Assembly: GCF_028502605.1 (NCBI RefSeq)
Contig: NC_079234.1
Location: 3,224,001-3,288,000 of the forward strand
Origin: Trichoderma breve
Lineage: Eukaryota; Ascomycota; Sordariomycetes; Hypocreales; Hypocreaceae
DNA length: 64,000 nucleotides
Direction of reading: 5' to 3'
The translations under genes and the position numbers were made by a program. Numbering within the stretch: position 1 is the first letter of the stretch; every line of letters begins with the position of its first letter. Shown here piece by piece: positions 45,816 to 58,187 of this stretch. The notes beneath the pieces were generated by a model. The model had not been told where the DNA came from and did not search any database. It saw only the letters and a program-made list of their open reading frames with translations.

Positions 45816-46677
45816 AGAGAGACAACAGACGAAAAGGGATTGAGGGTTAAGCTCGGGGACTCGGCTGCAAGCAACCATTCAATTCAATTCGAAGGGAGGG
45901 CAAAGCGTCCAACAGAAGAAGCAAGTAGAAGCAGCAGCAGAAAGCAGACGAAAAGAAAAAGCAAAAAAAAAACTGCCGAAGCGAACAGCAAGGGACAATT
46001 GGACCAAATCTCGCCAAACCGATTTCGCAGCATTGCAACCGATCCAGGCAGCCGAGTGCCGCTCTGCCGCATCAATCTTGTTGTTGTTGCCCGCCTCAGT
46101 TGCTGGGAAACAGCTGCTCAGCTCGAGCTCAAAGGCGGTACGTGCGCAAGAGGAGCAAGTTCGGCCAGCTTGTCCAGTCGCATTCTGGTGATTTGCCCTC
46201 CAGAGCTCCATTGCATCAGACTCGACGGTTACTCGTTACGCACCCCGTTGACCATTGACGCCCTGCTCCGCCAATTGCCGGCCCATCAGATCCAATTCTC
46301 TGCATTTCAATCCCGATTTCCTGCTCCATCCAAACCTTGGCCGGTACTTGCCTGCCCCCCAGCTGCACAGACGCTAAAGCTCCCTCAGCACTTCAACTGA
46401 ACTGCTCTGCCTCGGCCCCTGAAGCAGCCACCAAGCAGCACCTTCTCCCCCGCCTAAATAGCACCATAAGCCAGCGCCCTAGGCTCTCCAGTTCTCCAGC
46501 CCGCCATCCTTCCAACGACGACCACGCTACAAACTCCCCCAACTTTTCCCCCAGCGTGCTCCATCTTTTGCATTGATACGAGGTACCTCCCAAGCTCAGC
46601 AAGTACTCACTCGTCACTCAGCTCACTCAGCTCAGATCGGCGCGAACGGAACAGAACCAAACCAGCTTGCTCAGTTC

Positions 46678-46701
46678 AATCGAATCGAATCAATCGAATC
46701 G
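46678..46701. repeat. AATCG tandem repeat
   Basis: Four AATCG units (one AATC spacer between the second and third) 120 bp upstream of the PKA start codon. Function unknown. Confidence 0.8.
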
Positions 46702-46821
46702 AGTGCTTCCCCTCAACCCAATTGCCTCTCTCCCCACGCCCTGTTTGCGGCCTGGTCTCACTATATTTTTTTTTTCACTTGTCTCAATCCACCCCCGCAG
46801 CCATTGACAACTTCGAGCCTT

Positions 46822-49015
46822 ATGCCTTCCTTCGGCTCATTCCTCAAGAAGAAGCGGACAAAGGAGGGCAGCTCTGACCCCTCAGCCAAAGCCAGCACCA
46901 GCACCAGTAACGGCAATAGCTTGAGCACTGCCAACCCCACCAGCCCCGTCGCACCCACGCCGGGCTCGAGGCACTTGGATTCGACACAGCCGCGAGTGAC
47001 GCCCGGGTCGAGTACGAGTGCCACTGCAGCTACAGCGACTACAGGCGACAGCAATCACGCCGCTTCAGGTGCGTTCCCAGGTGCTCTAGGCACAGGTCCA
47101 GCGCCAGCTCCAGGCCCAGGCTCAAGCACCGTCGCCGTCTCGCCTGGCTCCATCTCGCCGTCCGCATCCACTCCCATTCCCGCCTCCGCACCCGCGTCCT
47201 CCACGCCAGCTCCTGCGCCGGGCTCGACTCTGACCTCGACAACGTCGTCTCTGCCAGCCTCAGGTCAACAAGCGTCAACTCTCGCTCCCGCCCCTGCTAC
47301 TGCCGCCGCCGCGCGAGACCCGGCCACGGCCGTTCCTCCCACCGCTGCTCCTGACCCGGACCGCCAGCCAGCCATGAATCCCGTCAACGTTCAGTCGCCT
47401 CACTCGTACGCGCCGGGTCACGACTCGCAGAACCTCCCCAGCATCAGCAACCTCATCAATTCGCCCCAGAATGACGGCTCGACCAACGGCTACCCCCCCT
47501 CGCCGTATCAGAACTCCGCTGCCGTAGGCTCCCAGATGGCCGACCAAAATGCCCAGCTGCAGCAACAGCAGCTTCTACAGCAGCAACAACAGCAGCAACA
47601 GCAGCATTTGTCGTCGGAAATGCAGCTCGATCCTCCTCATCAGCAACAGCAACAGCAGCCGCAACAACAACAACCCCAGCAGCAACCGCCCCAACAACAG
47701 CAACAACAACAGCAACAACCCCAGCAGCATCACCAGATCCACCATGGCCACAGCGTATCGCTATCCCAGCCCCGCGTCACCAAGGGCAAGTATTCGCTCG
47801 GCGACTTTGAGATCCTGAGAACGCTCGGTACCGGTAGCTTCGGGCGCGTTCACCTGGTCCAGTCCAAGCACAACCAGCGCTTCTATGCCGTCAAAGTGCT
47901 CAAGAAGGCGCAGGTGGTCAAGATGAAGCAGGTCGAGCACACAAACGACGAGCGCCGCATGCTCAGCGACGTCAAGCACCCGTTCCTCATCACCCTGTGG
48001 GGTACCTTTCAGGACTGGAAGAATCTCTACATGGTCATGGACTTTGTCGAGGGCGGCGAGCTGTTTTCGCTGCTAAGAAAATCCGGGGTATGAAGAGTCC
48101 ACCCCTGTCCATTGTTTTGCACGAGTGTTTTCTTTTTCTTTTTTGTTTTTGTGCCAAATGTCTGCTTGGTTTGACTATGAGCTCTTTTTTAGCTAACTTG
48201 ATGGAAATTTCCAAACTATAGCGGTTTCCTAACCCGGTCGCCAAATTCTACGCTGCCGAGGCCACGTTGGCATTGGAATACCTGCACTCCAAAAACATCA
48301 TTTACCGCGATTTGAAGCCCGAAAACTTGCTGCTGGATCGGCATGGACACCTGAAAATCACCGATTTTGGCTTCGCGAAGCGGGTGCCGGACAAGACATG
48401 GACGCTCTGCGGAACACCAGATTATCTCGCTCCTGAAGTAGTCTCTAACAAGGGCTACAACAAGTCTGTAGACTGGTAAGTGACGGTAACTTGGGGCTTG
48501 GATGGACGAAACTGATTGTGCTTGTCTAGGTGGTCCCTCGGAATTTTGATATACGAGATGCTTTGTGGATACACGCCATTCTGGGACAGCGGCTCTCCCA
48601 TGCGCATATACGAAAACATTCTCAAGGGCAAGGTCAAGTACCCCGCGTATATAAACCCGGATGCTCAGAACCTGCTCGAGCGGCTGATCACGGCAGACTT
48701 GACCAAGAGATTGGGCAATCTGTTTGGAGGCTCACAAGACGTCAGGAACCATCCGTGGTTTGCAGAAGTCACGTGGGACCGGTTGGCTCGCAAAGACATT
48801 GATGCTCCGTATACGCCGCCAGTCAAGGCTGGAGCCGGCGACGCCAGCCAGTTTGACCGATACCCCGAGGACCCTGAAAAGTACGGGGGTCCGGGCGGTC
48901 ATGATGAGTGAGTGGTGCTCCTTTTTCCCCTCCCCTATACATGTATTTGGAACGCTTCTGTGGCTAACAAGTTGGGTGTTCTTGCAGGTACGGCAATCTG
49001 TTTACTGAATTCTAA
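46822..49015 (+). CDS. cAMP-dependent protein kinase catalytic subunit
   Basis: Model join(46822..48087,48222..48475,48530..48907,48988..49015), 641 aa. The first 320 residues are low complexity (Ser/Thr/Pro/Ala, then a Gln-rich tract at 245-305). The AGC kinase domain starts near 324: Gly-loop GTGSFGRV, catalytic Lys358 (YAVKVLKK), YRDLKPEN with Asp452, DFG Asp470, activation loop [14 protein letters not shown] with phospho-Thr483, and the C-terminal hydrophobic motif FTEF at the very end. GTPDYLAPE (Asp, not Glu) is usual for fungal PKA. The enzyme is held inactive by the cAMP-binding regulatory subunit and controls growth, conidiation and nutrient sensing. The ATG at 46822 is the first in frame and begins [16 protein letters not shown], a typical filamentous-fungal PKA start. 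The last coding exon is 28 nt. Confidence 0.96.
47554..47736 (+). repeat. CAG/CAA repeat tract coding for poly-Gln in PKA
   Basis: Interrupted CAG/CAA runs encode several blocks of 6-9 Gln separated by Pro, His and Leu just before the kinase domain. Mixed codons suggest selection for Gln rather than recent slippage alone. Length is likely polymorphic. Confidence 0.9.
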
Positions 49016-50988
49016 GGGATCAACATTCAATATCCGAGCATACACGAAAACGTTGATGACTTGACGAAGTAAGGCGATGGATGCGTGACCCAAGGGGGGA
49101 AAAACAAAAGAGCAATGTCTGCTCTTTGACTGTTTTGTTTTTGGATGTAAAAGATGCGGGTTGATGGGCCATTTTAGTTGCGTCTCGATAATGGGCTCTG
49201 CATTGGAGATGGGTTTTCTTCTCTCTTTGGAAAGGGCGGTTTGATCGGTCTTGGGGGGCTCGTTTCGACCTGGAGTCTGTGTTGGAAAACGTGTATTCGG
49301 GGGAGGGAGGAGCTGTGTTTTGATGCTGCAACGCCAAAAACCGTCTCGCCCGGTAGCCAATTATACGACACCTGTATATCCAGCTTTTTCTCTTTCCTCT
49401 TGCTCTTCCTCTTCCTGTTTCTTGTTCTTTTCTTGTTTTTCTTCTTTCATTTTTGGGCTACGAGAGGGAGCGAAGGGGAGACACATTGTATACTCGGCCT
49501 GTCTCGGGGGTGAGAGTTGTCGTTGTCGAAGGAGCTGAGCCTGGGAGGGCGTACGTTCAATTGCTTGTGCTCCTCATTATACCTTGGTACTAGTAATACT
49601 ACATACCTACTACTATACCTATCTATCATGGTGTGTTACCTGAGCATCTAGTAATAGTGCGGAATATGATTACTGTTACGCCTATGATACGTGTGAATAG
49701 GAGGCTACTGGTGGCCTTGAGATATCATATAAACACAACAGTGAGTCTGACGCGTGCATGCCATACCAGGTAATGGAGCACACGTATATCCATGTTTGTT
49801 GATAGTACAATCAATGCATGCAGAGATTTTCCATGGGTCTGGGGCATTACATGACCGATTGGCTGCATTTGGCTATAGAATGACAGAGAACCCCCGGGAA
49901 AAAAGGAGCACGGAGCGGAAAAGCTGAGGTGGTGCTGTTGATCGTGTGGCCTCGATGCTGCGAGATGGCGGAGAAAGGCGGTGGAATAGATTAAAAGTCA
50001 GTGCTCCGTAATACCGAGTTGCATTCTGTAGCTTACTCGGCAATAGGTGAGTTGATGTTCAATGCACGTTGTTTTACCCTCCCCTGTGCGGAGCCGCTAG
50101 GGGTGCAGGTGGTGACATTGAGTGAGTAGATGCTCCGGTTCCAGCGGTCTAGAGGGAATCCGTCCAAAGCTAACTCCATACCGGTAGATTTGCTTGCTGT
50201 CTGTCGATTGTTCTTGGTGTATCGTCGCCTCTGTCTCTGTTCTATTTTTACAGGGGTTTTGCTGGCCACTGAACTCGACTCGGTTCGCTGACGTGGGGTT
50301 TTTTATGTAGGTGGTTTATGATAGTTGAGATTTCCCCCCTGCTTGCATATCAATTTTTTTAGGGTAGCACGCCTTATGTGGATGCATGGAGGCCTTTCGG
50401 GGTGACCTTTTGCTTGCGTGGTTGCTGCTGCAGCCGAAGTCGCGAGGCTGGGGGGGTTTGCCCGAAACAGTTTCTGGTCGTTTGTCTCTTTTCCCTTCTT
50501 TCTTTCTTCTCTTTTTAACCTATTTTGATCGGTTACTTTTGTATGGCTTGATTCCCGTCCCCTTTTGTTCTCACCTGGGAAAGTGGGGAATTGATATTCC
50601 ATACTACGGTACATGATTATTTTGATGGGGATTTTTATTTCTTTTTTATTCATATCTTCGTTGTTGCATTGGCAGTGATTGATGAATCGGCTTGAACTGT
50701 CCATTTGTCATTCTATAAGCGTGCGCCTGCATCTTATTCGTTAGCGGAAGCGGCATAGCGAGCGTGACCTCCATTGTGTTTGGGCGGAGGCCTCGGCGAC
50801 ATAGCGCAGTTTGAACCCATCACGACCATTGCCCGCCATCACCATCTCGCACCGTTGGAATCTATCTACCATTCATTCTAGGAACCGCTCGAGATTTACG
50901 GCGAGGAACTTTGCAAAAGGGGGGCTTTTGGGGCGGAGATTGCGCGGTTACCGTTTTTGAAGGGAGTTGAAAAGCTGGGGGGCCCAAG
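49016..50988. other. Intergenic region, PKA gene to CorA-like gene
   Basis: About 2 kb without a supported gene: PKA 3' flank with T-rich tracts (49380-49460), then the promoter of the CorA-like gene. A sequence near 50.4-50.6 kb is C/T-rich. Nothing else seen. Confidence 0.5.
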
Positions 50989-53049
50989 ATGGACGAGTAC
51001 ATGTTCAAGTTCTTTGTGGATGAGTGTCGCGTGGTAGAGGAGAAGACGAGCTATGTCGAGATTTTCAACTACACTGTGAGTATTTCAGAGGTCCATTTGG
51101 CTGTTTCCGAGGGGAGATGGCTTTTTTTAGGGGGATGTTGAGCTGATGCCGAGGATTAGGATGCGTTTTACAATTCGGTGGAGGAGCATCCGCTGCCCAT
51201 GTCGGAGTTTGAGAACTTTCTGAATCGAAGGGTGAGTGCAATGGCGGGTGCCGTCTTTTCTTTTATTCGATTGAGAGGCATTGATGGAGATGAAGATGCA
51301 GATGCAGATGAGATGAGATGAAGATGGGACGAAGTAAGATGGGATGAAGTGAACTTGGATGGGATGGGATGGAAGCTTTGGGCGCTTGACAGTCACAGTG
51401 TGAGGCTGACATGAACATTTTACGATCAGGGCGCCTTTGAGCCGCCGCAGAAGATGCGCGAGGGCACAAAACTCTTGAGCGGCATTCGACTCATGTGAGT
51501 TTTCTTCTTCTTTCTCTTATTCCTGATGTCTGATTGATTTCTTTATTCGCTTTTTAATACTTGATATTGAACTCCCCTTGCAGTCATATATCGACGCACC
51601 TTAACACTTGGACAAAGCACAAGATACTGACATTTGCGCACCCAGTATCCAAAAAGATGCCCAGCACAAGGACACATTCATGCCAAGGATCATCTCCTTG
51701 CCAAAGGACAAGTACATGACCATGGCTAGGACACTCAAACTGCCCTTCCGCGCCATAGAATCATCGTCTGTGGTCGGGCCCTTCTTTTGGTGCTCGTATG
51801 ACCAGGACGATGAAGACCCGCATCTCCGTACGTGAAATATCCCTGTGAACCATAATGGCGACGATAAAGTGTCATTTATCTTCTTATTCTAACCCCAAAA
51901 TACAGACATTGTGCATCGCAAATCAGATGTGCGCAAAAAGGGCAGAACCCGCGGCTGGGAAATGATCCTGTCCTACTCCTTCAGAACCGGCATCACTACG
52001 GGCTTCATCAAGGGCACGCCCAGCTCCGACATTGTCCAGGCGCTCAAACACCTGCGCGGGTGCTACAGCCAGGTTGGCCACCCGATGCTCCTCTCCACAA
52101 TCATCCTCTCACACGACCTCTCGCCCGCCAACGACGAGAAGCAGCGCGATGCGCGCGACTGGCTGCGCCGCCTGGAGAACGCAGTCAGCATGCGCGACGA
52201 AGTCGACACCGAGGAGCAGTATTTCCAGGACGGAATCCTGTCCGTCGACGGGCTGAACCGCGACTTGGTCGAGTGCCACAGCCATGTCATGTGGAAGCGG
52301 CCCCAGGCGTATTTCATGCTGGTCAGGGAGATGGAGCTGTGCATGGAGCGCTTCAAGGTTTCCTGGCTGGATTGGAAGAAGGATTTCTTGAGCGATGAGG
52401 AGATTGCGCATAGGAAGACGATTGATCAGCTGCACAGGAGCATTCTGGCGCGGCTGGAGTTTTACAAGGTCAAGCTCAAGGGGCTGGAGAATTATATCCA
52501 CACTACACTGGAGAGATTGAAAGTCCAGCGAGAAGCAGTAAGTTTTATTCTCTGTTGGCATTCTTTTATTTTTCCTATACTTATCATGTCCTTTTTTCTT
52601 CTTTCTACCAGCTGTACAACATCATCTCTCAGCGAGAGGCCCGACTCAACCTCGAAATCGCCGGAGAGCAGCGCCGCATCGCACACGCAAGCAAGCGCGA
52701 CAGCACCGCCATGAAGACAATCTCCCTTATGGGAGCCCTCTTTCTCCCAGGCACGTACCTCGCCTCCGTCTTCAGCATGACCTTTTTCAACTTCCAGTCG
52801 GGCGCCGACCCCGTCATCTCCAACTGGCTCTGGGTCTACTTCATCATCACCATTCCCCTGACCGTAATCATCGTCGGCTTCTGGCTGTGGTATGACCGAC
52901 GCAGGGAAGCTCGTTACGCGAAGGAGGATAAAGAGCTTGATGGCGACATTGAGCAGATGGAGGCTCATATATTGAATTCTTTGCGCAAGAGGACGATGAG
53001 TAAAACGCATACTTGGAACAGTCGCAATAAAACGCTCAATTCTCCGTAG
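50989..53049 (+). CDS. CorA-like membrane protein (fungal Mg2+ transporter superfamily)
   Basis: Six exons: join(50989..51075,51160..51231,51430..51494,51646..51827,51906..52537,52612..53049), 491 aa. The soluble part has IISLPKDKYMTMARTLKLPF and VVGPFFWCSYDQD, a long helical region (about 200-370, with HRKTIDQLHRSILARLEFYK), then two membrane helices (LMGALFLPGTYLASVFSM and NWLWVYFIITIPLTVIIVGF) and a charged tail. The fold is that of the CorA C-terminus, but the GMN signature is replaced by SMT in VFSMTFF, as in many fungal CorA-like proteins, so Mg2+ transport cannot be assumed. The acceptor of exon 4 (CACCCAG at 51645) was chosen over an upstream CTTGCAG because only it keeps the frame. 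Confidence 0.85.
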
Positions 53050-53622
53050 AGCGGTGAGAATTACACGACGACGGTTTTTTGTTCTTTGGCGCTTTCTTCA
53101 TGGAATGACGAAACGGTAACGATATTTATTTTCTTACGAAGTTTATGAATGGCGGGCATATATATTTTTGCTTGTTTTTGGTTATTTCGGCGTGGGAATA
53201 TACTTAGTTTCAAGGGGGGTGGGCGAACATACGGCGGCAGATTGTGAAAAAGCTGTGGGTTGGCTTCATAGTTGGCAGAAACGTAATACGTAAATAGCAT
53301 AGCAAGCAACGATACAAAATTGCAATAAACTTAATATTTATATTATTGACACTACCAGAAGATCTCTTTTAACAAGAAGACAATGGAGGTGATATTTGAA
53401 CGCTGGAGAGAGAAAAATAAGAATAGACATGAGATCTATGGTTCTAGGATATTAGAAGAAAAATATATACTCCACCAAACCCTAGATGTATTAAGCACCA
53501 CAACTCCATGACAATGCGGTAATAAGGCATGCCATTCATACCCAAGATCGACCGACGGAACATTAGATGGTGGCCAAGAGAAATTTTGAAAAAAGAACAA
53601 CAACAACAAGAGGCTTCTGAAA
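53050..53622. other. Convergent intergenic spacer, CorA-like and LMBR1-type genes
   Basis: 573 bp, AT-rich, presumably two 3' untranslated regions. No gene seen. Confidence 0.5.
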
Positions 53623-55792
53623 TCAAATGCGGATATGGCTATCGCCACCACCACCTCCGAACCATCTCCTTATATCGGTCCCGCTGTCATTGTTATTGCT
53701 TCCACTGCCGGCGTTGGCTGGCTGATCATCGTTTCCTCCCATCCACTTGGGCTTCTTGATGCCCTGTCCGAGATCTGAGAACCACTGCGGCGTCTCGAAT
53801 GAATCGACCGTATTCTTCATGCGATGTCCGAGAATCGTAAAGATGTTGTCATCCTCGGGCGGTTCGTCGGTGAAGCGGGGCTGTGTTTGGCCGAGTCTAC
53901 GGTTGTTGCTGACGGGGGATCGCAGTGGTGATCTCGACGGTGTGGCAGCCGAATCTTGAATGGCGGGAATGGAGAGAATTGGAGCTGCTCGGCTCGAAGC
54001 CCCATTGGCTGCGGCGCCGCTGCGTCGTTGGGTTGAGCCCCCTAATTCTCTAGCGATGAGATCACGGCCTTCGCGCCAGTTGCCAGTGCCGTAGCCCGTA
54101 GGATTATCTTCCTCGTCCTCGATAATGTCCACGCCTGTAAATATCCGCTTGACCTTGCCGTACAGCCCGAAAGTAGCAGCTAGGACAGGCACCACGAGGG
54201 CGATGGGGAAGAGATTGTCAAACCACTTTCCTAGTGGGGTAACATCGACATACTGTCCAAGGAAATTGTAGAAGATGGTCTTCTGGTAGACTTCGGCGGA
54301 TAAGAAGGTGAGGAAATTGTATGAGAGCGGGACACTGAGCTTTGCCACTTGCCCTGCGAACCAAAAAGCTGCTTCGTGTCCAGTGTTTCGCCTGACGAGA
54401 GCTCGTCCGCGCCATACCTTGATCCCGGTCATGGACGAAAGAGCGGCAGCGCACATGTAGCAAATCCAAAAAGCCGAAATGACCTGCCCTGCGAATCCGA
54501 CCTGGGCCTTGTCACCAACCCAGTGATGGACCACGCTGACACGAATGATGGACAGCTTAGGAAAGGGGAACTTGACAATTTCTGACCAGACAATGCAGGC
54601 AGACGCTAGAGCCAACAGCCCACCCAGGGCCATTCGAGTATAAGGAAGGACGTAATAATAGCAAACGAATCGAGAATACGGCGTGAGTATCTTTACTCTA
54701 TCCCAGAATTCGGCATGGGGGGAAACATTGCCAAAATCTAGTTTCTGGGAGGCGACCGAGTCCAGGATCGTTTGAAGGTTGGCAGCCTCTTGCACCAATC
54801 GATTCCACTCCCCAACATATTGCGATCGTGAGTGCCGTGCTCGTACGAGTTTTCGTGTCAAGTCGGCCAAATACTTTTCGGTAATGACATGCGGGACTGC
54901 TTGGGCAGGTGCCGTTGAGTCTAGAAGCCCTGATCGAGGCTGTGATTCGGGAATATTGGCAATCTCCTGGAGCTCTTCAATCCAATCCTGAAAGGCCGCG
55001 GCGCTTCCGGTTTTCCGGCGGCCGAGCTCTGAAACCTGCTGCTCAACCTCCTCGACACCGGTGAGAGAGTCCTCCATCTTCTCATACACCCTAGGCGCCT
55101 GTATCTGTAATCGCCGTAGCCTGCCGCTAATGCTTCCGCTTCGGAGTAGGTGCCTTGGTATAGCAACAAGTCCGTGGCCCATGAGGTAGATGGCAAGAAT
55201 GAGACCCCAACAGTAAGAAAGAGCCATGATGAGCGCTTTGAGAGCTTCAAAGGAGAACTCGTAGGAGGCGAATATGTAAACCAGGCCGATGATGCCAGCT
55301 CCCAGAATCATGGCATAGAATTGCGCGTTGGCACGGAGAGAGTACATAAACTTGTCATAGGGCTCCCGATAGCCAGTGTCGGAGTATTCGGCAAGGATGG
55401 GGAGGATGAACCTGCGAGAGATGAGTTAGAAACAGCGACAAGCATACGATCGAGTCTAGAATATAGAGTCTCCCTCCTTACCATGTCAAGCAGAATGTCA
55501 ACCAGTATGTGATCCGCCACAGCACCAGGACCACGCGCTGAGGCAACCAGATGCCCCGCGAAGCCACATCGTCGGTGATGGCGCTTGAAGCGAGATCTAT
55601 CGGAACCAGGAGAACGAGAATCGACGGTAGCCACAGGGCGAAGAAGATGGGGACGATGTAGAAGGCCGGCGTGGTTCGGAGAGGGAGGTAGTGGCGCAAT
55701 ATGAGGAGGACTGCCAGCGACACCAGCAGCAGGGCAAAGGACGAGAAGACAAAAGAGCCAACTGGCGTTGGACTGCTCGCGATTTCAGGCAT
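53623..55792 (-). CDS. LMBR1-type multi-pass membrane protein
   Basis: Minus-strand exons 55792..55482 and 55411..53623, 699 aa; intron GTAAGG..CTCGCAG. About nine membrane helices: three near the N-terminus (starting SSFALLLVSLAVLLILRHYL), two near 120-175 (AMILGAGIIGLVYIFASYEF), and several between about 300 and 490, with a cytosolic coiled-coil loop (about 190-300). The order matches the LMBR1/LMBRD2 family; the motif IWLPQRVVLVLWRITYWLTF and the following WFILPILAEYSDTGY region are typical. The C-terminal 140 residues are disordered and Ser/Asn/Gly-rich. The family includes lipocalin receptors and a lysosomal cobalamin exporter; the fungal role is unknown. Confidence 0.87.
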
Positions 55793-56388
55793 GGCGAAGA
55801 GGGGGTTCAGGGGTGAACGCCATATGCGCTCTCGTATGACGGATGCTGCAAGACAAATACAAAGACGGCGACGCAGCTGCAGGGCGTTTCGACGCTGGAA
55901 GAGGCTTTGCTGCAAGGCACGTAAGACAATCAGCAAGTCGGAGCTGTGGTGGATGGTTTTGTATGGACAAGTCCGGATTATGTCCACACAAGTTACGGGA
56001 TGCTTTGGATGGGTTTCGCAGACCCACCAGGTGACTTGACTTTAGCATGCGTGACGTAACAAGGGATGGTACTCAAGTACTTCTGTACCTGGCGCTCATT
56101 TTGATGCCTTGGATATAAGGCACTAACGCAGCAACAGCTGCAGCAGCTTAATTGAATCGCGTTACAAGGATGCTTGCAGACGCGCTCTGCTTTTTAGTGC
56201 CAAAGGTCCGAATTGCAGCTGACCAGCCTCGTTGCGACAAACACGGCCTCATTCCTCTCTTTTCCTCTTTTCCTTTTTGATTGGACGGTTGGAGACCTTC
56301 TCTACCTCCGCAATCGTAATTCTTTTGCGCAGTTCAGCTACCTCACTGCACCTTTGAAATCTAGCGCCTCTTATCTTCTCCTTTGACC
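55793..56388. promoter_or_regulatory. Divergent intergenic region, LMBR1-type gene and HAT1
   Basis: 596 bp between the two ATGs; probable shared promoter region. No coding frame supported. Confidence 0.5.
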
Positions 56389-57950
56389 ATGGCTGGTCTT
56401 CCCAACCTCGAAGAGTGTAAGGATCCATCTTGCCCTCAGGAAATCCTCTCTTTCTAACTTTTGCGGAACAGGGTATCAAGATGCCAACGAGGCGCTCAAC
56501 ATCAGTCTCGTGGCGCCGTCGAAATCGGGCCTCAAGACCATTGCGGCATTCAACCCAAAGTTCACGTATTCCATCTTTGGCGACGATGAGAAAATATTTG
56601 GTTACAAGGACCTGAAGATCCACCTGCGATATCGTGCCAATGATATGCGCCCGCACCTGCGGGTTGCCTACAGCAAAAAGTTCAAGCCCGTTGGCGAGCA
56701 AGAGCCCACCGATATTGTGGAAATTCTGGAGGAGGGAGGCCATCTGCCAAAAGGTTTGCGCTACTCGACGTTGGATACTCTACCTTTAACCAACACTCGC
56801 TGACCTTAATGTAGTTGCTTTCGTTAAGGGGTCAGACTTTGACAGCAGCTCGCAACAACTTGGCGACAACTGGTCTCCTCCTGGAACACTGCACGATACG
56901 TTCGAGGGTCCCGATGGACAGTATGAGATTTGGAAAGGAAGTCTCGTCGACCCAGCCGTGAGACAGTTGAACAGTCGAATTCAAATCCTGGTTCGCTTAC
57001 TCATCGAAGGAGGCACCTACATCGGCTATGATCCAGAGTCGGACTCGACAGAGTTGGATTTATCAGAGGCCGATCGATGGACCTTATTTTTCCTCTATCG
57101 CAAGCAAAAGTCTGCTGATGACGCGGAAAAGAGCTCGTACACCTTTATGGGCTATGCCACGGTTTACCGCTTCTTCTATTTCCCACCGCTACCGACGCCA
57201 CCAACCTCCCCAGCGGATACCTGGGAGCTTCCCACTGGTGACATGGACCTGTCTCAGCTTCCATGCAGAACGAGGCTCTCACAGTTTATCATTCTCCCAC
57301 CATTCCAGGGCAAGGGAAGTGGCGCGCGCCTATACAACACCGTCTTCAAGTACTACCACGACCACCCCCAGACACACGAGTTCACAGTTGAGAATCCCAA
57401 TGAAGCTTTTGACGATTTGCGAGACAGCTGTGACCTGGCTTTCCTGCGAAGCATGCCCGAATTCAGAGAGCTTCGCCTTGATACCAAGGTGACTGTTCCT
57501 AAGTCAGGGCCCCTGCCCCGACTCATCGCTGGAGGAGATGACCTCGAGACGATTCGGTTGCAGGCCAAGATTGCGCCCCGACAGTTTTATCGAGTTCTAG
57601 AAATGCACTTGATGTCTCAGCTCCCAAAATCAGTTCGTCCAACCATGTCACTGGACGACTATGTCCCGTCTCCTACAGCGGCGGACAAGCATAAAGAAAA
57701 GCTGTGGCAGCTTATTGTCAAGCAGCGATTATACCGCCACAACAAAGAAGTCCTTTCTCAAATCGATGTTGGCGAAAGGATCGACAAACTGTCAGAAACG
57801 CTAGGAAGCGTTGAATTAGAATATGCTAGGATACTGGCAGCCCATGATCGTGCCATGAAGCATTCGACCTCATCCAATGGAAAGCGGAAACCGAGTGAGG
57901 CTTTGGCCGAGGCGACCTCCAGCAAGAAGGCCAGAGTGGAGGACGCGTGA
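56389..57950 (+). CDS. HAT1: Histone acetyltransferase type B catalytic subunit Hat1
   Basis: Model join(56389..56416,56472..56753,56815..57950), 481 aa; junctions T|GG (Trp) and G|TT (Val) keep conserved sequence. The N-terminal Hat1 domain contains NPKFTYSIFGDDEKIFGYK and PPGTLHDTFEGPDGQYEIWK. The GNAT core has RLSQFIILPPFQGKGSGARL, whose QGKGSG loop binds acetyl-CoA, followed by the family block ENPNEAFDDLRDSCDL. The C-terminus ends in a basic SNGKRK..SSKKARVEDA tail, possibly a nuclear localisation signal. Hat1 with its WD40 partner Hat2 acetylates newly made histone H4 on Lys5/Lys12 before deposition. The first exon codes for only nine residues plus one base. Confidence 0.96.
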
Positions 57951-58187
57951 GAGGGAAGACTATGGCATATCGAGACTGAGCTTGATCCTAGTGGATGGCT
58001 GACAAGGTAAATTAATAGCAGGCGTTGGGGAAAACTTGATACGATGCTTTAGGAGAAAAACAATGACTCTATGTAATCTATTGTATAACTGGGCAACCCG
58101 AGCAAGCAAGACATGCTAAATGCTCCCTCTTCATTAAAACAATCATTAAATGGGAAAACCTGTACCTCCTCAACCCAAACCAAATAC

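Larger units (their letters stand above)
44182..46821. other. Intergenic region and probable long leader of the PKA gene
   Basis: 2.6 kb without a supported gene. The distal half (45.6-46.8 kb) is C/A-rich with short tandem repeats and may be a long 5' leader of the PKA catalytic subunit gene, as expected for a tightly controlled kinase. The frame upstream of 46822 is open for 83 codons but has no ATG. Confidence 0.45.

Noticed and set aside
45840..46400. 186-codon frame upstream of PKA
   Set aside because: No Met-initiated conserved protein; basic and low complexity, consistent with a leader region.
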